In this document: one piece after another, positions 13,401-19,300 of the stretch | Numbering within the stretch: the first letter of the stretch is position 1 | Layout of the letters: each line of letters begins with the position of its first letter | DNA from: a virus | Direction: 5' to 3' (one strand) | Virus record (IMG/VR): IMGVR_UViG_3300006332_000122 | Location: 1-20,699 of that record | DNA: 20,699 bases | The notes under the pieces: generated by a model | Told to the model about the DNA's origin: nothing | The model's input: the letters and a program-made list of their open reading frames with translations, nothing else | Database searches by the model: none | Position numbers and translations under genes: made by a program

Positions 13401-15822
13401 TCTTAGTGAATTTAGAGATGGAACATACGCTCCAAGTTTAGTAGAGAATGTTAATACAACATTAAGTGTATCTAGTTATCAAATAACTGTAGCATCTACT
13501 ACAGGTATTCAGGTTGGAATGCTTGCTTCTGTGACTAGTGGCGATGGTTTATTAGCGTCCAATACAAGAGTTGAATCTATTGACAGTGCAACTCAACTAA
13601 CTCTTACTCTTTTACCAGAAACAGGCGGTGCTTCAGTTCTTACTTTTAGTGGTACTGAATACACTGACGGTGTAGAAAGAGGTGCTGATGCTGCTGGTAA
13701 TGCTTATCTAGATTTAACTGTTACTTCTGCAACTCCAAACCTTTACTACTATTGTGCTTCTGGTGCTGGTCACGAAGACGAAGGTGGTGAAGATAATAAC
13801 GAAGCATTAATAACTGTTGATCCTAACAACCCTAAGACATTTGGTACTGGATTAGTTTTAAGAGCTACAGATATTTCTTCTGTAAATATCGTCACAATGG
13901 AAGTTCTTACTGGTCAGGTAACTGTTTCTGACATCGTAGCTACAGAAGGAACCATTGATACTCTTAGTGCTCCTGATCTTTCATCTACTACTGTTGCAGC
14001 ATCTACTAGCGTTACAACTCCATTAGTTACCGCAGCTGGTTCTGCTCTTACTCTATCAGGAAGTTCTGTATCGTCTACTGCAAACTTCTCAGTTGGTGGA
14101 TTTTCTGTTACTCAATCAACCAGTGATGTTGTTACTACAGGTGAAGTTAAGACTACAAATAAACTTAATGTAAACGATAATATATTCATTGAGAATAATG
14201 TTATTTCTTCTGATTCTGGTAGTGACATAGTTATAACAGCTCCTACTGGTAAAATCACTCAATTTACTGGTTTTGGTTCTATTAATATTCCTGCTGGTAC
14301 AACTGCACAACGTCCTGGTGTTAGTGGTGCAGACAATGGATCTATCAGATTTAATACTGATAGTAATCAATATGAAGGTTATAGTGCTGCAACTTCTTCC
14401 TGGTCTTCTCTTGGTGGTGTAAGAGACTTGGATGGAAACACATACATCACTGCAGAACTTTCTATCGGTTCTAATGATAACACACTCTGGTTCTATAATG
14501 ATGGAGATAATACTGTTAAGTTTACTCCAAATGAATTAGAATTCAGAACTAATAAGACTATTAAGTCTGCAAATGTAACTGCTCCAGCATTTACTAATTG
14601 GATAGCTAACGCACCTGTATTAGTTGGTGCATATCTGAAGTGGAAGAATAATTTATATGAAGTAACTGTAGCTGGTACAACTGCTACAAGTGGTAACGAA
14701 CCAACACACACTTCTGGTGCAATACCAAATGGAACAGCAACTCTGTCCTTCTGGGGTCTTGCAGTTGCTCCTCTGACATTTGTTGACGTTGAGGAAATTA
14801 GATTAGATCCATTAGGTTCTTCTCCCTTCGTGATTAACGGAGATTTGAGACTTAGAGATAATATTATTTCTACAGATATTAGTGATCTAACTTTCCAACC
14901 TAATGCTGGTAAGAAAATTATATGTAATACAAATACTAGCATAGCAATTCCATCTGGTACTGACTCTGAAAGAGGTGCAGTAATCCAAGGTGGTATTAGA
15001 TTTAATACAACTGCTAGTCAGTTTGAAGGTTATGATGGATCTAACTGGGGTTCTCTTGGTGGAGTAAAAGACGTTGATCAAAATACTTACATTATTCCTG
15101 AGACTTCTCCTGGTGCAAACGAGAATATTTTATACTTCTACAATGATGGAACAAACACGATGCGTCTTACTGCATCTGCACTTGAATTTTATAGCGTAGA
15201 TACTATTATCTCTAGTACATCTAGTGAGTTTGAAATTACAGCAAGTTTGATGACATTCGATAATGCTGAAACAACTCTTGATAATACTCTTGCAGATAGA
15301 ACATTCTTACATACCAGTAAGCAATACTTTGACCTAGGTCTTTCTGGTGGTTTATCAGTTGACCCAGTTCTTAGACTTGATAATCAAGGTGATGTTTATT
15401 TCAATACTTCATTCGGTACAGGTAACTTTACTGGAGTCAAAGTTTTTGATGGAGATCTTAAAGAGTTTGAACTTGCAGACACTAAGATTTTAACAGAAAA
15501 AATAACTCTAACAAAGGGTTCTGCAAACACAGGTGGATCTGATATCTACGATGCTGTAGTTGCGGTAGGAGCTAAAACAGTTGTAGTTGCGGAAAACTTA
15601 AATAACAATGATAGAGAGTTTTTTGAGTTTGGTATTATAGATAATGGAACAGATATCTTCCATACAGAGTATGGTAATGTTAGAACTGGACAACAACTAG
15701 TTGTTCCTACGTTCGAGAGAACATCTGGTAACCTTGCTAGAATCAATTTTGAAGTTGGTGCAAACCTTCTTACTGGTCATCAAATCGAGATCACTATCGT
15801 ATCTACTATTACTAAAAAATAA
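10420..15822 (+). CDS. Mosaic fibre-like virion protein with cupredoxin-like domains (1800 aa)
   Basis: The order of modules is as follows. Residues 1-95 are a conserved head (D-T-F-E-S-Q-R-T-K-I-N, then L-G-D-G). Residues 106-241 are G-S-G-Y beta repeats. Residues 248-380 are cupredoxin-like domain 1. Residues 381-514 are Y-x-x-G-D-V repeats. Two V-D-S-A-T-Q repeats lie at 524-657, a third at 765-824 and a fourth at 1013-1078. Residues 953-1140 are a second, split cupredoxin-like domain. Two shaft-like repeats with I-R-F-N-T...E-G-Y...S-L-G-G-V lie near 1286-1375 and 1506-1595. A compact tail domain starts with S-D-I-Y-D-A-V-V-A-V near 1706-1715 and runs to the end. The shaft repeats and tail resemble phage tail-fibre and adhesin proteins, which suggests a surface-exposed fibre or baseplate-edge protein. 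There is no signal peptide or membrane segment. Copper binding is inferred from the motif only. The precise role is unknown. Confidence 0.8.
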   Translation: MPAINVAKTDTFESQRTKINQISTALFNVTSGGSDLSTGNLQLGDGLVGNPSLKFTTDTQLGLYKAGVKTIGFVNSGKKVIDFQLSELTSYQDINIQQRKLAQSLLTMVSGGSGYDAGSYTSIPLIGGTGQNATADFEVLAFDGSVTNSGSGYITGQYLSVPLVDGNGTGAVGSFDVSELEGAITQPGSAYFPSTFENVPLTGGNGSGAEATIEITGTSTPAGSITNTGSGYTDGSYSQVQIFNEPVQTFVVTSVANPNAGGSGQPNFIYNIDGVDQPQLTLDVGNTYRFDLSDSSIAGANPGTPGSDHRITFQLANGGPVDATLIEPFTAGVFGQAGCFTDLVLKPGAPTGSLSLRYDCANHPGMGPSGGSITTQDTTTYTNYGWQGFFDVTISGGAVTDVQWTNTGVDYGTGDVVSIPNSLVGGTGSGFEYTISSVTNTGIVDSVTITDSGVNYQNGDVLSVADASVGGGGGSGFQWTVSAIPGDLTNFVLNERGSGYQIGDVLGLPKQISNVSVYLPGSIGPFTATLSTGSTQVVITDTSSLIAGLNVDGSAGDTGELAQGTTIASVDSATQITLSANPTVSGSANLTFSTTSANELTLANTAGLTIGFKVEKVSGTGVLAADTTIANVDSTTTVTLSDTPTTLGPAVVNFVPAFGDPADDFAYTIDTLGEVGSFTLVEVGNGYSPLDEFTVNAGDLTQPIPYPVTVKDVQRITLIQTVAGGTITTSDTIEELAGGVTNITFTGGDIAQTTTGPLACSCVQGAFTATLADTTGISVGDAVAEDGSGNLAVNVTVASVDSATQVTLSAAFLQTASINLTFTSDEAGTFSAVASTTAGNGSGATFDVVRSTNGDIASVDVNAAGLGYADSDTITIAGNLIGGATPANDITVTVVTVTTVTAVPVLNVDLDGSGNISTILIEVDQGSAFTAGQQFIKTGAPGTQYTSDTAGNLEFRFLIDVGSGPTLTPAWTIYVGNTYRFDLSDNSVSGHQFALSEFRDGTYAPSLVENVNTTLSVSSYQITVASTTGIQVGMLASVTSGDGLLASNTRVESIDSATQLTLTLLPETGGASVLTFSGTEYTDGVERGADAAGNAYLDLTVTSATPNLYYYCASGAGHEDEGGEDNNEALITVDPNNPKTFGTGLVLRATDISSVNIVTMEVLTGQVTVSDIVATEGTIDTLSAPDLSSTTVAASTSVTTPLVTAAGSALTLSGSSVSSTANFSVGGFSVTQSTSDVVTTGEVKTTNKLNVNDNIFIENNVISSDSGSDIVITAPTGKITQFTGFGSINIPAGTTAQRPGVSGADNGSIRFNTDSNQYEGYSAATSSWSSLGGVRDLDGNTYITAELSIGSNDNTLWFYNDGDNTVKFTPNELEFRTNKTIKSANVTAPAFTNWIANAPVLVGAYLKWKNNLYEVTVAGTTATSGNEPTHTSGAIPNGTATLSFWGLAVAPLTFVDVEEIRLDPLGSSPFVINGDLRLRDNIISTDISDLTFQPNAGKKIICNTNTSIAIPSGTDSERGAVIQGGIRFNTTASQFEGYDGSNWGSLGGVKDVDQNTYIIPETSPGANENILYFYNDGTNTMRLTASALEFYSVDTIISSTSSEFEITASLMTFDNAETTLDNTLADRTFLHTSKQYFDLGLSGGLSVDPVLRLDNQGDVYFNTSFGTGNFTGVKVFDGDLKEFELADTKILTEKITLTKGSANTGGSDIYDAVVAVGAKTVVVAENLNNNDREFFEFGIIDNGTDIFHTEYGNVRTGQQLVVPTFERTSGNLARINFEVGANLLTGHQIEITIVSTITKK
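10735..11140 (+). repeat. G-S-G-Y beta repeats, about four copies
   Basis: Residues 106-241 of the 1800-aa protein repeat the pattern G-S-G-Y-x-x-G-x-Y-x-x-x-P-L-x-G-G-x-G-x-x-A roughly every 35-40 residues (G-G-S-G-Y-D-A-G-S-Y, N-S-G-S-G-Y-I-T-G-Q-Y, Q-P-G-S-A-Y, N-T-G-S-G-Y-T-D-G-S-Y). The regular Gly and Tyr spacing fits stacked beta strands. The third copy has A in place of the last G of the motif. Confidence 0.8.
11160..11560 (+). other. Cupredoxin-like domain 1 with full type-1 copper ligand pattern
   Basis: Within the 1800-aa protein, residues 248-380 show L-D-V-G-N-T-Y-R-F-D-L, then D-H-R-I-T-F (H309), then L-R-Y-D-C-A-N-H-P-G-M-G (C360, H363, M366). Plastocyanin-type proteins use the same order: a first His in an H-x-I-x-F strand, then Cys, His and Met in the last loop. 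The Cys-His spacing (C-x2-H) equals that of plastocyanin. Met is two residues closer to His than in plastocyanin. The beta-strand lead-in L-x-V-G-N-T-Y-R-F is typical of this fold. Confidence 0.7.
11641..11960 (+). repeat. Y-x-x-G-D-V beta repeats, three copies
   Basis: Residues about 408-514 of the 1800-aa protein repeat V-D-Y-G-T-G-D-V-V-S-I, V-N-Y-Q-N-G-D-V-L-S-V and S-G-Y-Q-I-G-D-V-L-G-L. The first two are followed by a Gly-rich G-S-G-F segment. This is a variant of the G-S-G-Y family found earlier in the same protein. Confidence 0.75.
11990..12390 (+). repeat. V-D-S-A-T-Q repeats A and B (tandem)
   Basis: These are two tandem copies, each about 60-70 residues, of a beta unit in the 1800-aa protein. 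Copy A has the core I-A-S-V-D-S-A-T-Q-I-T-L-S, and copy B has I-A-N-V-D-S-T-T-T-V-T-L-S. Both end in a strand of the type A-x-L-T-F or V-V-N-F. The units look Ig-like, but no family is assigned. Confidence 0.75.
12712..12890 (+). repeat. V-D-S-A-T-Q repeat C
   Basis: This is the third copy of the unit (V-A-S-V-D-S-A-T-Q-V-T-L-S). Twenty bases at 12811-12830 are identical to 12121-12140 in copy A, so the copies are related at DNA level and could recombine. Confidence 0.75.
13275..13840 (+). other. Cupredoxin-like domain 2, split by an inserted repeat
   Basis: Residues about 953-1140 repeat the scheme of domain 1: Y-V-G-N-T-Y-R-F-D-L, then G-H-Q-F (H991), and much later Y-Y-Y-C-A-S-G-A-G-H-E (C1112, H1118). 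The Cys-His spacing is C-x5-H instead of C-x2-H, and no Met follows. Acidic and Gly residues stand in its place. V-D-S-A-T-Q repeat D (residues 1013-1078) sits between H991 and C1112. The ligand set is incomplete, so copper binding is doubtful. Confidence 0.6.
13453..13652 (+). repeat. V-D-S-A-T-Q repeat D, inserted in cupredoxin-like domain 2
   Basis: This is the fourth copy of the unit (V-E-S-I-D-S-A-T-Q-L-T-L-T), ending S-V-L-T-F-S. The flanking segments D-G-T-Y-A-P-S-L and T-E-Y-T-D-G-V look like one continuous domain interrupted here. Confidence 0.65.
14272..14545 (+). repeat. Fibre shaft-like repeat, copy 1
   Basis: Residues about 1285-1375 of the 1800-aa protein show I-P-A-G-T-T-A-Q-R-P, I-R-F-N-T-D, Y-E-G-Y, S-L-G-G-V-R-D, Y-I-T-A-E and L-W-F-Y-N-D-G. 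This pattern occurs in phage tail-fibre proteins. Confidence 0.75.
14632..14757 (+). other. Y-x(5)-L-Y...P-x-H-x-x-G...N-G module, copy in the 1800-aa protein
   Basis: Residues about 1405-1446 read Y-L-K-W-K-N-N-L-Y-E-V, then E-P-T-H-T-S-G, N-G-T and W-G. A related copy occurs in the last gene at 16988-17106. It is inserted between the two shaft repeats. Confidence 0.6.
14935..15190 (+). repeat. Fibre shaft-like repeat, copy 2
   Basis: Residues about 1506-1595 repeat copy 1: I-P-S-G-T-D-S-E-R, I-R-F-N-T-T, F-E-G-Y, S-L-G-G-V-K-D, Y-I-I-P-E and L-Y-F-Y-N-D-G. The order and spacing match copy 1 closely. Confidence 0.75.
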
Positions 15823-15824
15823 AA

Positions 15825-16325
15825 ATGGCAACTACAACCGAAAAATTTGATTCTAAAGGTGGTTTTGCTGTCGGCAAAACTGTCATTATGGATGAACTCA
15901 GGAATGGAAAAGATTTCAATAGTCTAGAACTAAAGAATAGTCACTTTACTGATAGTCATACAACTCGTTATATTTTAAGAGGTCTTAATACCTCTACTCT
16001 TGACTTGGATGGATTAGGAACTAAAATTTCTATTGCAAATAATACTCTAAATTTCGTCACAGGAACTATCATTGCAGCTAATGAAGCAGGAACTATATAT
16101 GCTACTAAATTTGAGACTGCTGTCATGTGTGACGGATCAGGAAATGTAAATATTATGTCTAGTTTCCAAACAGTAATTAAAGATGATATTCCCGTAGGTG
16201 AAACTTGGAGTATCGTTCCTACTGGTGGAACAAATGTTTTTAGCTATAATAGCACAAGAGCTGGTACTACTTCAACTATTAAATGGGTTGCATCCACAGA
16301 AGTTATTAGTATCGAGTGGGCTTAG
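15825..16325 (+). CDS. Probable virion structural protein (166 aa), function unknown
   Basis: This 166-residue protein has no signal peptide, membrane segment or catalytic motif. It starts M-A-T-T-T-E-K-F-D-S-K-G-G-F-A-V-G and ends in beta-rich sequence (P-V-G-E-T-W-S-I-V-P, then T-I-K-W-V-A-S-T-E-V-I-S-I-E-W-A). I connect these with small conserved structural proteins of cyanomyoviruses, from memory only. The start follows the stop of the 1800-aa gene by two bases within an A-rich stretch, so translation is probably by re-initiation or coupling. Its place between two fibre-like genes suggests a small tip, cap or adaptor part of the same assembly. This is inference from position. Confidence 0.75.
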   Translation: MATTTEKFDSKGGFAVGKTVIMDELRNGKDFNSLELKNSHFTDSHTTRYILRGLNTSTLDLDGLGTKISIANNTLNFVTGTIIAANEAGTIYATKFETAVMCDGSGNVNIMSSFQTVIKDDIPVGETWSIVPTGGTNVFSYNSTRAGTTSTIKWVASTEVISIEWA

Positions 16326-16327
16326 TG

Positions 16328-16334
16328 CTAAATA
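16328..16334 (+). promoter_or_regulatory. Possible weak late promoter box, CTAAATA
   Basis: GCTAAATATA lies right after the stop of the 166-aa gene, in the 47-base gap before the last gene. It is the same GCTAAATA as at 2041-2048 and resembles the late box TATAAATA with two mismatches. It could give the last gene its own late start point. Confidence 0.4.
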
Positions 16335-16372
16335 TAGAATAGGAAAAAAGTCAAAAGCAGCACGGGAACACC

Positions 16373-19300
16373 ATGAGTTTTCATATTAATTCCGATAAAG
16401 AGAAAATTAGAGGCGTCAACTCTAAATTCATCGGTGATAATGAAGCAACGATAAGAATCGGCACAGGCGCAGACGAGAAAGAAGTCTTGCGAGCTGAGTT
16501 AGATTCTGCCACTCAATTACCCCGTATCGGTATTAACCGAACTGGGAATAGAGTTAATAACATTGTTCTTAACACTGCAGGTTCTGGATATACCGTAAAC
16601 CCGATTGTAACTATCGGACCTCCTAATGTTGAAGGTGGTATTCAAGCACTTGCTTCCGCGTTTATTTTTAACGGTAAAGTAACTACAATTGCCGTTAACA
16701 ACCCAGGTTCTGGATATACTATTGCTCCCCTTGTTACTGTTCAACCCGAAGGGAGTGGTTCTGGTGCTACTGCAACTGCAGAACTTGATACTGTTGATTA
16801 CGAACTTGACATCAACGGTGCTATTAGAACTTCTACATCTATCATTTCTGATACTGCTAGAATTCTAAACCTAGACATTGACAACTTTGTTACTCCCGAT
16901 CCTAACTTCAGGGGTCCTAACCTGAAGACTTACATGAATAACACAGGCACCTTGTGGGCTGCTAATGTTATTATACAAAAAGATCAATACAGATATTTTG
17001 GTGCTAATGTTTATCAATCATTAAACACTGGACAAACAGGATCTGAAGCTCCAGAACATGTTGATGGTATTATAAAAAATGGTGAAGTTGACTTCAAACA
17101 TATCGGTTTCCGCGTCAATGATCCAACAGAGTTTAGATATAATGATACTGGAGAAGCTGGTGTATTCCCAAGATCTATTACACCTCTACTAGGTGATAGA
17201 TCAGACAAAGTAGCTACTACAGAATACGTCCTTAATCTAGCAACGAATGACGTTGGTGGTCGTATTTACGTTTCAGCACAGATTGGTTCTGACCTTAACG
17301 ATGGTCGATCTGCTGTAAACCCAGTTAGAACTATTAAGAAAGCAGCACAAGAGGCATGGAAAACGCCTGGTGTTAAAGAAACTATTATCGTATCTGGTGG
17401 TGAATATGTAGAAGATAACCCAATATCACTACCTCCTGATGCATCAATCGTTGGTGATAACTTACGTTTGGTAATTATCAGACCAGCTAACCCTGGTAAA
17501 CACATGGTTAAGTTTGGTGATAAGAACTATGTTATTGGTGTTACTTATCGTGACCAAATTGATTCTAATGGCGACTCTGTTGCTACTTGGGATTATGCCA
17601 TGGTCTTTGACGATAAGCAAAGAATCATGGTTGACAAGGAAGCTAATGGTGACCTTGGTACATCATTCCCTGTCGGTCATCAGATATTTGGACCTCAACA
17701 GTTCCGTGTTACTTTCCAGAACAACACAGGTTTAGCTACATTAGTATCTGGTTTAATTGTAAAAGGTGTTAACACTGGTTCTAGAGCAAAAATATTTGAT
17801 GTTGTATTTGCAACTACAGTAGGTGCTAGTGCATACGTTAATGGTACTGTTGATGTTCAACTACAATCTGGTTCTTTTGTTGAAGGTGAGCAATTCAATT
17901 ATATCACATCTGCTGGTGCAGGTAGTGCTATTAACCTTGCTATCACTGGTCAACAAGGACCAAATACTTTAAGATTTTCACAAGATCCTACTGGAACTAT
18001 TCCAGGTGGTACAATTGTTCAATTAGTAGGAACACCATCAACAGGTGCTGCTTTCACAGGATACTATGAAGTTGCTTCAATTGATACTACACAATCTGCA
18101 AGTAATATTTGGGATGTAACATTCTTCCCAATTCTAGCTGCTCCTACATGGGATGCAACAGGTGTTGGTGGTACATATGCAATAAACCAAGCTACAGCAC
18201 AAACTGAAACTATTGACACTACTGCAATTAAGTCAATTAGAGCTGAGGGTGAGGTTGTATCAGTAGACGACGATTACACTACAACTCTACCTATTTCTAG
18301 AATTGACTTCTCTCTACAAGGAGATGCAAGTATTACTCAAGGTGGTTTCCAAGAATCTCAATTTGGTAATGCTGAAGATAGTGGTGGTATTGTATTCTAC
18401 ACAAACCAATTAGTTGGTAGAACAAATACACACGAGTTTAAAGAAGGTCAAGAAATTTTAATTGAAAATCTTCCTACTTCAAGTCCCGATTTATCAGAAT
18501 TAAATGGTAAGCAAAGAATTTATAAAGTATTAGAAGATGCTGATGGTCGTTGCAGAAGATTTGTAATTCCTAAGAAGATGCCAGCGATCACAGATGCTAA
18601 TCTTGATCCTGGTCAATTTGCAACTGTTAAGAGTTTTTCAAAAATAGTTACATTATCTCTACTCAACTCTCCAAACAGTTTTCCCTTATCATCTCCAATA
18701 AGCAGAAGATTCCAAGACGCATGTATTTTACTACGTAATAACAGAGAATTTATTGCTGATGAAGTATTAGGAAGAATTAATGAAGAATTTGCTAATGCAT
18801 ATTATCAGGTATATGATATTACTGGTGGTGGAACTACCTTTAAAGTAGTCTTAGGTCAAACTTCAATAGATCATACTTATGTTTCTGGTGGTACAGTTAA
18901 GTTTGAAAATACAACTGTAAACATCACAAATTTTGTTTATGATAATGCTGTAACAGGTTCTGCAACTATCACTGTAGATGCTGCACTTACAACTCTAGTA
19001 GAAGATGATACTGTAAAGCTAGCAGATATTTTATTATCATGTGCATCAGGTCAAAAGACTTATCCTTCTTATAGTGCTAGACCTAGCAGTAATGACAGTA
19101 CAAATAGTGATGGTGATGAGCAATGTAAGCAAGATGTTGTCCATTTTGTTAATGCTCTTGTAAGAGACTTAGAATTTGGTACTAACCATAATACTATTGA
19201 AGGTGCTAGTAAAGTCATTGTTGGTGGTGACATTGCATATATTAAAAATGAGATAGTTCAAAACTTCCGTGCTATTGAATATGCACGAGAGCTTTGCATC

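Noticed and set aside
10735-13652. Diversity-generating retroelement variable region
   Set aside because: No reverse transcriptase and no paired template repeat with adenine-specific changes is visible in the window. The repeats diverge at all bases.
14493-14942. 149-codon minus-strand open frame
   Set aside because: It is antisense to the 1800-aa fibre-like gene, whose domain repeats run straight through it. The apparent protein shows no family pattern.
16198-16389. 63-codon frame bridging the end of the 166-aa gene and the start of the last gene
   Set aside because: It would overlap two better supported genes and has no similarity to anything I recognise.
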